DNA from: Bicyclus anynana
Lineage: Eukaryota > Arthropoda > Insecta > Lepidoptera > Nymphalidae
Direction: 5' to 3'
Assembly (NCBI RefSeq): GCF_947172395.1
Contig: NC_069094.1
Location: 11,708,292 to 11,772,291 of the forward strand
DNA length: 64,000 nucleotides
The notes beneath the pieces were generated by a model, which was not told the origin of the DNA, searched no databases, and saw only the letters and a program-made list of their open reading frames with translations. The translations under genes were made by a program, and so were the position numbers. Below are positions 36,101 through 47,300 of this stretch, piece after piece (the first letter of the stretch is position 1; each line of letters opens with the position of its first letter).

Positions 36101-36885
36101 CATCATCATCATCATCATATCAGCCGATGGACGTCCACTGCAGGACATAGGCCTTTTGTAGGGACTTCCAAACATCACGATACTGAGCCAACTGCATCCT
36201 GCGAATCCCTGCGACTCGCTTGATGTCGTCAGTCCACCTGGTGGGGGGTCGGCCAACACTGCGCTTACTAGTGCGGGGTCGCCATTCCAGCACTTTGGGA
36301 CCCCAACGTCCATCGGCTCTTCGCACTATGTGCCCCGCCCATTGCCACTTCAGCTTCGCAACTCGTTGAGCTATGTCGGTGACTTTGGTTCTTTTGCGGA
36401 TCTCCTCATTTCTGATTCGATCACGCAGAGATACTCCTAACATAGCTCGTTCCATCGCCCGTTGTGTGACTCTGAGCCTTCTTATGAGGCCCATAGTTAG
36501 CGACCAAGTCTCGGAACCATAGGTCATCACTGGCAACACGCACTGTTCGAAGACTTTTGTCTTCAGGCACTGAGGAATTTCGGACGAAAAGATGTCGCGA
36601 AGTTTCCCGAATGCAGCCCAGCCGAGTTGGATTCGACGGTTCACCTCTTTCTCGAAATTGGACCTACCTAACTGGATCATATGTCCTAGGTATATGTATT
36701 CGTCTACAATTTCGAGTGCAGCGCTCTCAACTATAACTGGGTGGAAAGATACATGAGCATTACACATTATTTTTGTTTTGCCCATGTTCATTTTCAGGCC
36801 CACCTGTTGAGAAACGCTACTGAGGTCATTGAGCATTGTACTAAGGTCATTCAGAGTCTGTGCCATGATGACTACATCATCCGCG
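36101..36885 (-). mobile_element. 5'-truncated RTE-type LINE with intact C-terminal frame and 11-bp target duplication
   Basis: The minus strand encodes, without a stop, ADDVVIMAQTLNDLS (the end of the YxDD polymerase box), GLKMNMGKTKIMCN, YIYLGHMIQL, YGSETWSLTM, GHIVRRADGRWGPKVLEWRP, GRPPTRWTDDIKR and KAYVLQWTSIG, then a stop and an (ATG)n tail. This is the C-terminal part of an endonuclease/reverse transcriptase of the RTE clade common in Lepidoptera. The endonuclease and most of the polymerase are absent through 5' truncation. The insertion is flanked by ACAATACATAT at 36090-36100 and 36886-36896. The intact 248-codon frame and perfect duplication suggest a fairly recent insertion. Confidence 0.88.
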
Positions 36886-36896
36886 ACAATACATAT

Positions 36897-38070
36897 ACAC
36901 AGCTTAAAAATACTGCAAAAGACCGGAAGAGTTTTCTACACATGACCGCCAAACTTAGCTGGAAGAAGGCACTTACTGATGATGATAATGATGAATTTAT
37001 TTATTGCTTATGCACGCGGTTTCGCTCGCTTTAATAACAGTACTAACAAACGTTTTGAGAACTCGCCTGGGGAGCGGGAAGTAGGTACTACATTCAGGCA
37101 CTATGGTCATTTATGCCGTCATGCATTTATTGTGTAGATACCTAATTTAAAAGTTGTTTTATCTAAACGGGAAAGACTCCACGAGCGGTGAAGATGAGTG
37201 TTGACATCTTTTTAACGGCACCTTGAAAGGTCCGTTTATATCTACAGACATTTAGTGCCGTGGCAGACAAAATAATATTTTTTATACAGTGTTACAGTGT
37301 TTATTAACATATTTATATCAACGCGGCCGCGCAGACGTTGACAGACACGGGCCGCGTCTGTTCAGTATTCGCGGAAAGAATATTTTATTTTGTCTGTAGA
37401 GTCCTTTTCATGAAACCTAAACTAAAACTGACAGCGCCTTACACAAATGACCACCATTACGAAACGGCAATGAGTGTCATTAAGACATTAGCGCCGCGTC
37501 TGAGGGACTTCTTTCATGAAAAGAAGTTTAAGTGTTCCTAGCTACCTGCTGGGCAGTGTGAATAGACGGTGTCTGTGGGTGTCTGCCACGCTACTTGTCT
37601 GTGACGCACAGTTAGCAGGTTAACTTGCTCCTAACAGTCAGGCGCACGAAGGGATCGCTCGTATGGTTTCGCCCTTCCTGTCATCAATTTCGTAATACAA
37701 ACAAACAAAATAAAAATCAAACCTCACCTCTCAATATTACTAGTTTAGATAACTCAAAATTATTCATATTTTTTATGTGTTAATTAATCATCAATTTAAT
37801 TCCGTACCCATTAGCCAGGCTTGGGGACAAGTCTGACAAGCTAAACGTCGAGTTTTATTTAGTGCTGAGGTCCCATTATGAAGCACTTACACAATCAGAA
37901 AAAAAATGTGCTTGGCGTAGGGCGACTATTTTCCATACATACTATTATTTAACATATTTGCCGATGATCGAACCCAAAACATCGCGTTGGTAAGCGTGAC
38001 GATTTTAGGACTTAAAAATTGAATAATATAAATGAATAAATAAATTTTAGAATTTAAACTATCGTGAGTG
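36897..38070. other. Gene-free; GC-richer patch with an inverted repeat
   Basis: Between about 37200 and 37680 GC content rises. AGACAAAATAATATTTTTT (from about 37264) pairs with AAGAATATTTTATTTTGTCT (to about 37396). A 67-codon open frame at 37338 is not recognised. Probably an old DNA element. Confidence 0.35.
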
Positions 38071-38318
38071 TTATTCATATTAATTGATTATGAAACACGG
38101 CTAAAACTCACGTGATATTACGTCGGAGTATGCCCGACTAGTTTCGAACCCATACGGGGCTCTTAGTCATGAGCTGGTTCTTGCATCGCGGCACGATCCA
38201 AACTGTTTGGATCGTGCCGCGACTAAGGGCCCCGTATGGGTTCGAAACTAGTCGGGCATACTCCGACGTAATATCACGTGAGTTTTAGCCGTGTTTCATA
38301 ATCAATTAATATGAATAA
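38071..38318. repeat. Large near-perfect palindrome
   Basis: The left arm 38071-38203 and right arm 38205-38318 are reverse complements around the single T at 38204. The only differences seen are one substitution and a 19-nt block (38169-38187, ATGAGCTGGTTCTTGCATC) present only in the left arm. No transposase frame. It is probably a foldback-type element. Confidence 0.85.
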
Positions 38319-39917
38319 ATAAATGATTTTTTGGACAAAAAAACATTTTTCATACAGTTGTGCTATATCATCTACCAAAGATTTTGTGTTACAACTACCA
38401 TCTCTTCACGAACGAAGATTAGTTCGTGAAGGCTAGCCTCTTAATTTCATAACTTCCGGTAGTTTTAATCACATAAATTTTCCAGTTTACGGAAAAGATA
38501 GCTACTAGCTCTTGGTATACCTATAACAACAAATTCTTTATTAAAATGTCCTTTACATTACAAAATATAAAAATATATTTTACGAGATTTCCTGTTCTCA
38601 ATCAGGTATCTGCACTTATATTCTTGTAGTTATCAAATTAAAAATGTTAACTAAGTTATAATAAACTTGTCGATTGTAATAATTGGCAATAATTTAACTT
38701 TTCAAGTGCTCTTTAGAGCACGAACACGATCTATAAAAATATTATTAAAAGACGAATCGATATTGAATGTTTATTTATTTATTTACCTTTAGAGTTGGCC
38801 AGGTTTCTAGAATAAATAGGGAACATGCTGTAGCCATAATGACACTTCGATTCTGTTTCTACAAACGTTAACGCTTCGAAAACTACAAAAATGTATGGGA
38901 ATGACAGATCCGATAGATAACTTGATCACGTGACCTACACAGGTTACTGGAAACGTATAGCGACTCCTTTATGGGGTGCAAATTGCATAGGGTTTTAAGG
39001 GGCAAAAATGTACCGATTTCGAAAAAAGAGGCTTTTCTCTTTTTTTAAGAAATGTGGGTTATACTCTACTTCAAAGTGGATTATAAAATAAAACTTACGT
39101 ACCTATTTAGTGGTTGTTTTTACCTCTTACGTCATAATAATCATACAAAAAGAACATAAATGTCGTACTGTTTTTGAATCATGACTTAAAGAGCCAAAAA
39201 CGTTTAAAATGGTTTTCTGTATCCTATGACTCCATGCTCCTTTCCTACAATAGTTTAAATTAAATTTGATATGACTCAACTACCATAATGATCAACCTAG
39301 GTCTGGGACCAGTTCGGATGCCACTAACTGGCTAACCAATGGACCGACGAGGACCTAGGCCTACGTAGGGCCTTATCGTAGGCCTTACGTACAAGGTTAC
39401 ATTCTTGATAATCTTAAATTCCTTTTTTTATATTCATATTCGTACTAGAAACCCAATAAGCTAACCGCCTTCTGATAAACGCTGAAAAGTAAATAATTAG
39501 CTGTCATTAACATACTTTTAGGCAATTTTAGTCGTACAAATGTAATGTGGAAATATAAAGAGTGTTTTCTTATCAATCGACCTCAAAACATGGATGATTT
39601 TTGGTTAAATTATCGTAATCGACAGCTTCTACTATTTTTTTTCACCTCTCTATCTCAACAATGGGGCGTTTGCTGTTGACCAGTGAGCAAAAGTCGTCTT
39701 CTTTTGTTTTTGTCTTTTCGTAGGGCCAGACTAACGCCATGCATTTCGCCAATGTTAAGATTATTATCTGTCTAGTTCTCTAAAGTTCTCCAACGGTTAA
39801 CTTTGAAAGGGAATTAATCCCCAGCCATGGCCTACCCTAAACACTCAGCAATTTTCTTGTATATATATATAAAAAAGAAACTTATAAACTAGGGAGAACA
39901 TTTATATTTATATATAT
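38319..39917. other. Gene-free stretch
   Basis: Apart from the MITE half copy at 38828-38945 there is only AT-rich sequence and a short palindromic cluster of CCTAGG/GTAGGCCT words near 39295-39395. No coding signal. Confidence 0.45.
38828..38945 (+). mobile_element. Half copy of the 11100-type MITE
   Basis: CTGTAGCCATAATGACACTT, CGATTCTGTTTCTACAAACG, then GCTTCGAAAAC and ATGTATGGGAATGACAGATC match the left arm and centre of 11100-11304. The right arm is absent. Confidence 0.65.
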
Positions 39918-40127
39918 TCTAGCTGGTGGGAGGCTTCGGCCGTGACTAGTTACCTGCCTGCAAAGACGTACCGCTAAGTGATTTAGCGTTCCGGTACAAT
40001 GCCGTGTAGAAACCGACAGGAGTGTGGATTTTCATCCTCCTCCTAAACAAGTTAGCCCGCTTCCATCTTAGACTGCATCATCACTGAGATTGTAGTCAAG
40101 GGCTAAGTACACGTTAGGAATAAAAAA
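39918..40127 (+). mobile_element. SINE family 1, 5'-truncated
   Basis: It begins at TCTAGCTGGTGGGAGGCTTC in the body (no A/B boxes) and runs to GTAGTCAAGGGCTAA with a degraded tail. Confidence 0.75.
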
Positions 40128-41748
40128 CATAACTTTATCAAAAATAGTTTGCCTCAACGTTTTACGACATTTTCGGGGACTTGCAAAGATCGTTGACCGT
40201 AAAGCCAGAGTTTTTGACATTTTTTGAAGACTTATGAGTCACTGCTGCCAATTAAGTGATTTGGTTTAATCGATTATTATTTACCGGATAATTATAATCG
40301 ATCTATTTCTTACATTACAACATAGGTAACTTGTGTTTTTGTTTTTGTTTTCTTGATTAATTAAATATCGTCTGTTAAGGTGTATGTTTCGTTGTTTTGC
40401 TTGGTATATTTGTTCGTTTGCTTATTTGTTAAATCCAATCAAATCAAATCATTTATTTGCTAGAATGTTGTACATGTTTTGATCTTAAAACTATTGAGTT
40501 ACCTAGACAGTTAAGCTTGTTGTTAACAAAAAATATATGTAATTTTCCTCTACAACTTCAAATGTTACTTCTCGGTTTTGGTACAGAGATGTGATAAGTA
40601 CAGAGAGAGAGTGATAAATACAGTTTTTTTTTGCTATAGGAACATACTTTAATTAAACCAATTATTTAAGAATATCCTTATTTACTTTCTTTCTCTACAA
40701 AATTGAGATGAACAATTATCAAAGTATTTCAAGATGGGGCGTATTTTTCCAAATCCAGACTTTTGTCCCTTTTAAGTGCGATTTGTATTCTGCTGAGGCG
40801 TATCACTATGTATATTATTTTCTGCAAGATATGGGCTATGTACAATCAGGTAAATATTCAGTCGGGAGGAACTGTTGGGTCGGGAATCTCCTTGTCCCAC
40901 AATCAGAATCGCAGCTGACTATTTTTAGACTGCATAAAACATAATGGGGATGATGACTAGGTTTGAATTTATTGATTTTTATGATACATTCGGGTAAATA
41001 GGGTCAATGTTAACTAATTTATACATAAAAAGCAAAGACTGTCTGGATATTTGCAAACTAAATGAGATTATAAAATTTCAAAAACTATTAAACATATTTT
41101 ATCGTAATTAGATGAAAATTCATACAGTTTTAGCTTCCTTACATTAAATGTGAAATTTTTTAATACATGAACTATAAGCATAAACGCACAAATAACAAAG
41201 ATATTAGTAATTTTGTTTGAACGCGCATACAAATCTAACGATCATTACATTGCCTATGACGTCATTATTTCGAGCCATTTTGTATGGGGCGTTTTTCAGA
41301 GATCCGCGGCAGCGCCGCAAATCTGACTCTTTAAATCCCTGTAGCTCCGAAAGTAATGATCGCAGATACCCTGTTCCTTTTACAAAATTGCTTAACTATT
41401 AGTATACTCTTAATTTATATACAATTTAAAAAACTGTCATCATCCCTATTGTATCACATTGTACAAGCTTTAGGCCGGGAGGTCAAGGTCTTTTCTCTTT
41501 TTTCTTTTCTTTTCTTCTCTTCTTCTTTTCTCTGTCTTTTCCTGGCTCAGGTTTTTTTTTGCGAAAGGACATTAATTAATTTATTTTTTTATTGATACTT
41601 AATACGTAACTATTCCATACAATTTTTTTTTAGTCTTAATGCGTTTTGAATTATAGTTACCCATAAAAACATTAAAAGAACACACGATTGTTGATGATAA
41701 TGATTTTTAATTATTAGAGTTTATTAACTAAGTTATTAATATTTCTTA
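40128..41748. other. Gene-free stretch
   Basis: Contains a 78-codon open frame (40708-40944) with no recognised similarity and a pyrimidine-rich low-complexity tract (TTTTCTCTT-type, about 41490-41540). No repeat boundary is clear. Confidence 0.4.
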
Positions 41749-41926
41749 TCTATACTAATATTATAAAGCTGAAGAATTTGTTTGTTTGTTTTTGTTTCTA
41801 ATCTCAGGAAATATTGAAAAATTGTTTCAGTGTTAGATAGCCCATTTATCGAGGAAGGCTATATATTATCCCCGTATTCCTACGGGAACGGGAACCACGC
41901 AGGTGAAACCGCGCGGCGTCAGCTAG
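41749..41926 (+). mobile_element. Lep1-type Helitron-like element
   Basis: Starts TCTATACTAATATTATAAAG and ends GCGGCGTCAGCTAG; about 178 bp, with a small deletion in the middle after TCTAATCTCAGGAA. Inserted between A and T. Confidence 0.85.
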
Positions 41927-42889
41927 TTGTATGTGTAATGGACTTTTTATAAGTAATGGAGTTATTCTATACGTCTTATTTACTACGTCCGTAATATTTA
42001 TCGCGGTTTCACCCATGATCGTTCCTGATAGTTCCCGTGATCGTCAGAATATGGAGATGAAATATAGCATATATTACTCGCTCTATATACACTCGAATGT
42101 AAGTATCCATTGGTGAAAGAATTATTAAATTAAAAATTAAAAAAAAAGAATCATTAGCCGTCAAATCGTTACAATTAACAAGTACGTAATTAACAAGTAT
42201 ATATAACTAATTAAGTATGGATTTACATTGATTACGTCTTATTATTACGTCTGGCAAACACAATATTTTTAATGTACCCCGTACCTACGCTCAAATTATT
42301 ATCTAAGTAATAACTAATTGCCAGGCAAACGTGAGATAAATTTCAAACAGCATTTTTTTCACTATTTTTTGTCTTTTTATAATGACGCAATGATCACGGA
42401 TATAGATTAAAAATAAAATATCATACGATTCTATGTAGGTACAAGCTTTTTAAGTTATTTAGTGCTAATTGCCTTTTTGCCATATATGGTTGCAATTTAA
42501 GCATCAAGTTTTTAACAATCTCTTAATAATAATAATTATGTAGGTACTCATATATTGCGAAAATATTACTTACTAAATACTTCCAACGTTAATTTTTAAT
42601 TACTTTTGCAGTCGCGTTTTATTACGTTTATGAGATTTTTTAGCGTATGTAGGTATTATACAAAATTGTTTTCTTAATTATTATTATAAAATAATACTCT
42701 GTAAACGCAATGTTATATTCTCATGTTGTGTACCTTTTTCAAGGTACTATCAGGAGCAGATTTAGGGTAGGGCACGGTTGGGAGACCGTCCAGGTACTAG
42801 GGGCGCCAGATAGATATCTACTTCTTCTGGCTTGAGTAAGCCACTTGGAGTTTCTAAGCGTGAATGAATCAGAAACAAGGATATTTGCA
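41927..42889. other. Gene-free, AT-rich
   Basis: No supported gene or repeat except short Helitron-like words near 42004 (GGTTTCACCCATGATCG). Confidence 0.4.
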
Positions 42890-43018
42890 GAAAAACAACG
42901 TCACCGACATAGCTCAACGAATCGCGAAGTTGAAGTGGCAATGGGCAGGGCACATAGTTCGAAGAGCCGATGAATGTTGGGGTCCCATGGTGCTGTAATG
43001 GCGACCCCCCGCTAAATG
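42890..43018 (+). mobile_element. RTE-type LINE fragment
   Basis: ACAACGTCACCGACATAGCT, CGAAGTTGAAGTGGCAATGG and GGTCCCATGGTGCTGTAATG correspond to the TKVTDIAQRVAKLKWQWAGH region. It is broken off in the RP(R/L)TSKRSVG region. Confidence 0.7.
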
Positions 43019-43049
43019 GATCTCATTTAGTGGGGGGATCACTCAATCG

Positions 43050-43380
43050 ATGAAGGGAAACATCGTGAGGAAACCTGCATACTTAACTGAGAATTTTCTT
43101 AATTCTCTATTTGGTGTGAAGTCTGCCAATCCACATTGTGCCATGAGAGGGGTTAGGCCATAATCCAGGTGGATTATGGCCTAACCCCTCTCATCTTGAA
43201 ACGAGACTCGTGCTCAACAGTGAGCCGAATATGGTTTGTTAATTAATATACTTATGATTAATATACTTATGTTAATTAATATACTTGAGACTCGTGCTCA
43301 ACAGTGAACCCCTCTCATCTTGAAACGAGACTCGTGCTCAACAGTGAGCCGAATATGGTTTGTTAATTAATGAAATGAAT
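43050..43380 (+). mobile_element. SINE family 2 3' part with internal inverted and tandem duplication
   Basis: GAAACATCGTGAGGAAACCT and GTGAAGTCTGCCAATCC are family-2 body. A perfect inverted repeat GGCCATAATCC/GGATTATGGCC follows (about 43147-43171). The 3' end (CCCCTCTCATCTTGAAACGA through GAATATGGTTTGTTAATTAA) occurs twice, separated by TTAATATACTTATG-type repeats. Confidence 0.7.
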
Positions 43381-43579
43381 GAATATGTAATTCAGTTTGT
43401 AAGTTTATTTGTTTCTCCGCGTGTATATTAAACTCACATTACAAAAATATTTTTTAATTGGGATAGGAATACTCCAACTAAGGGAACAGTTCAGTTTAAT
43501 CATAATCAGTTTAGTAGCTTTTGAGCTATATTCTCTTTGAGTTGTATTCTCTTGCTATTTATTTAAACTAATATTATAA

Positions 43580-43764
43580 TCTACACTAATATTATAAAGC
43601 TGAAGAAATTTGTTGTTTGAACGCGCTAATCTCAGGAACTACTGGTTCGATTTGAAAAATTCTTTCAGTGTTAGATAGTCTATTTATCGAGAAAGGCCAT
43701 ATATTATCCCCATATTCCTACGGGAACGGGAACCACGCGGGTGAAACCGCGCGGCGTCAGCTAG
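43580..43764 (+). mobile_element. Lep1-type Helitron-like element, first of a tandem pair
   Basis: Starts TCTACACTAATATTATAAAG and ends GCGGCGTCAGCTAG. The next element begins at the following base. Confidence 0.85.
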
Positions 43765-43943
43765 TCTATACTAATATTATAAAGAGGAAAGATTTGATTC
43801 TTTGTTTGTATGCATTGAATAGGCTCTGAAAGTACGAAACTGATTTGAAAAATTCTTTTACTGTTAAGAAGCTATATCCCTGTGTGCTATAGGCTATATT
43901 TTATACCCGTTTTCCTACGGCAACGTGTACCACGCGGGGTCAG
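43765..43943 (+). mobile_element. Second Helitron-like element, 3'-truncated, abutting the first
   Basis: Starts TCTATACTAATATTATAAAG directly after the CTAG of the previous element. Its body differs (GAGGAAAGATTTGATTCTTT, GGCTCTGAAAGTACG), and it breaks off at ACCACGCGGGGTCAG without CTAG. Confidence 0.7.
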
Positions 43944-44049
43944 TTTTTGAAATAAGTTCAATTTTTTTTTTAATTACTATTTTACTTTTTGTTGCTGTGA
44001 TTACTACGAAACCGAAATACGAGTGACAAGTTTTAATGTCGACAAGCGA

Positions 44050-44305
44050 TTGATTTTATTGAATACATTAACAATAGTGTGAATAATTGCAACAGTCCTT
44101 TGGTGGCAAACAACCTTCGCGACTTCAGTTCTGTATGTACTGTAGGTTTGCGTGGTTCACTGTACTGTGATAGCACATCTCGAGCGACGCTGCTGCTCGA
44201 TTTGGTGAAACGGTTTTGTTTAGACAGACGGACGATAGATGTAACCGTTGACATGTTTTAAGTTAAGTTCATGTTCAAAATATAATCATTGTTGTGGTGC
44301 CAACG
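44050..44305 (+). promoter_or_regulatory. Presumed 5' UTR/promoter region of the sulfatase gene
   Basis: Base composition rises in GC between about 44090 and 44250. A TCAGT initiator-like motif is at 44124-44128 and the start context is CAACGATGG. Open frames on both strands here are taken as chance. Inference only. Confidence 0.3.
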
Positions 44306-47300
44306 ATGGGTTACGGATGGCAATTTAAGTATTGGTAAGTTTGATGAAATATAGCTTTTTTTAATCACTTTTATACTGGCTTTAAATCTGTGAATTTATC
44401 GGCCATATTTATAAACTTGGATTTGAACCTCAATTTTGTTTAAAGTAAATTGAACCTAATCACTGTCATTTGAAATTCATTACATTTAATACAATTCGTA
44501 CTTATAGAGTGAGATCATATAATATACTAGCATAAGGGTGTTTTAAGTATGGTATACGAGTAGATAGCAATTTCAGCATAGACTTACTGAAAGAAAGCTA
44601 GATTTATTTCTCAATATTTATATAGACAGTTAAATAAATAAATGACTATAATACATGAATATTCGTCAGCTTTTTTTTAAATTGTACTTTAAAATCATTA
44701 CTTTTTTAATGTATATATTGATAACATCTTCATTATAAAAAGTGTTGTTAAAGCAATAAAGTGTTGTTTGATTTCAAAATCACTGTATTTGTAACCGACT
44801 TCCAAAAAGGAGGAGGTTCTACGTTCGGCTGTATGAATGTTTTTTTTTTCACAAGTGCTTACCTATATTTATATTATACGATACAAAAACTAGTAAACAT
44901 ACTGCCATTTTGTTTTACCACTTATAATACGTGTGCCAGGAGCGTTTGCGCAGAAATTTTATTAATAAATAGCGGACGCCCGCGACTTCGTCCGCGTGAA
45001 ACTCGATGTAAACTTTCAACTACCCCTACCCTACCCCTACTCTACCCCTACTCTACCCCTACCCTACCCCTGCCCTACCCCTATCCCTTTTCCTAATTTT
45101 CCGCGCAATTTTTAATTTTTTTCTGTCATAAGAATCTTCTCCTGACAATAACAAACACATAAAAAAATAGTGAAATCGGTCCAGCCGTTCACGCGTGATG
45201 GCGTGACCAAGATATATGGATAATTTTTTATCTAAATAGACTAACAGAACTCCATGGTATCACCCAAGTAGTTTTCATACCCCAGGGGAATACGGGGTTA
45301 AATTATAGCTTGAAAATGTATTTCTCCCTTGGTGAAAAAAAAAATAAAACCATCCAGTAGTTTTCGAGTTTATTCGTTACATACAGAAATACAAATCTTT
45401 CCTCTTTATAATGTAAGTGTAGAAAATAACCTTAATTTTAAGATACAGAATTTATAATAACTCGAGTGAAACCGTCACCAAAGGTTAGTCCTACGCAATG
45501 TTTATGTGAAAGTTTTACCTGTTTCATTCAAAGGCCTTCAGCGTGGTAAAATAACACATTTCTATACTTAATAACATTTGGCGCTTATCACTCTAACTAG
45601 CGTTATTTTCTTTATGACCTCCCATTTGGACTTACCTAATGAGGGATACTTACCTTACTCTCATTATCATCATCATTATTAACCCATATTCGGCTTACTG
45701 CTGAGCTCGAGTCTCCTCTCAGAATGAGACTTTACTCTACTATAGACAAAATATATTTACGTATGAAATGTTCGCTCGGTCGGTCGCCAATTTTGACGGC
45801 CTCCGTGGCATGGTGGTATGCGCGGTGGATTTTCAAGGGTTCGATCCCTGGTGAGGTCGTTGAGGTTTTCTTAATTGGTCCAGGTCTGGCTGGTAGGAGG
45901 TTTTGGCCGTTTTTTGCTTTTTTTTGATTTTTTTTCAATTAGACGATACGATTCTTTTCCATAACCTATCGGTTCCATTTTTAACGTCAACTTACCTTTA
46001 CAAACGTATCTAGGTATCTCATTCACACACTCCAACCATTACTCTTTTTGTTTTACCTACTCTTTTTGTGTCCTTCCATTTACGCTCAATACCATACTTA
46101 CCTGATTACTCTTCTACTTACATTTATATGTATAATATAGCGGTTGAAATTCAGTATTTGACAAATCCCTTGAGAACCATGGATTTTTCCGGGATAAGCA
46201 GCTAAGGCATTGCTCAATAATCTTTCAGTGAATGTCCTATTAAAATCGGTTCAGCAGTTCCAAAGATTATCCGGTCAAAGAGAAAGACAGACAAATATAT
46301 AAAACAATTAAAAAGGCTTGTTTGTGTTTTTGCATCGTGTAAATAAGTATAAGCACTTGAGAGAACACAGACAGACTCTTAATTTTTTTATATGTATTGA
46401 TGTTTTTATGATGTGTAGCCGCTAAATTGACCCATTTTTATTTAAATTAATAAAATATTTTTCATTTTCCACTTTTCAATGTCTACTTCCCGCATTAAAG
46501 GTTTACAATGAATTGAAGTTAATTATTTACTTTTCCATCAAAGGTATCTATTTTTAGAAATTTGTTAAGTCATTTCTGTGTTTGCTATTATTAAACTGCA
46601 ATACAACGAGAGCCTGTTGAGCCAGACCTTCGTGATTTTATAAAAAAACCAAGTTTGTCAGTCTGTGCACCTACCATAACGAGAAAACTATGAATATTGT
46701 TGTGGAAGCTTTGGGAGTAGGTTTCAAGGGTTAAGACCCAACAGTCCAAGTACAAAGAGATTTTTTTTTATATTTACTCGTCGCCAGTCCCTTAACTCCG
46801 CGATAACACTTAAAAAATACCGATAAATTCTCATGATATCCCTTGAAAAATATTAAAAACTACCCACGACTTCATTCGCGTGTAATTAAGGTTTCCACAA
46901 ATTGTTTTCAAATAAAAGCCAAATCCAGTCTCTTTTTTTTGTTTTTTTTTTTGCTTGACGACAATCATGCCTGGTGGAAAGCAATGATGAGGTCTAGGTT
47001 GGAGCCGTTTGCCTAGAAAATGCCTATTCACTCTTGTCTTGAAGGTGCATAAAACATAAGTGTTAGGAAACCCAGAAGCCGGATGGGCATTGATGTGATG
47101 ATAGCTCTACTGTATGCAAATTTAAGTTTGAAAAATTAGTTTTATTTTTCCGACACAAAATCCCTTATCCAACAGGAACTCATTTTCCGAGATAAAAGTA
47201 TTCCAAATGTAATTCCAATTTAGCAAACACCTGAGACTCTGTCAATGTGAAATTCTGTTAATCACAAATCCCACGGGTAACATGATTATTTCCGGGTAAA

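Noticed and set aside
40708..40944. 78-codon open frame
   Set aside because: No recognisable motif, no splice context and no composition shift; kept only as part of a gene-free stretch.
41490..41595. Open frame with SLLFFSSSFLCLF-type sequence
   Set aside because: Low-complexity pyrimidine tract; the hydrophobic look comes from composition.
44079..44261. Open frames on both strands just before the sulfatase start
   Set aside because: They overlap each other in the presumed 5' UTR; neither continues into an exon of the sulfatase gene.
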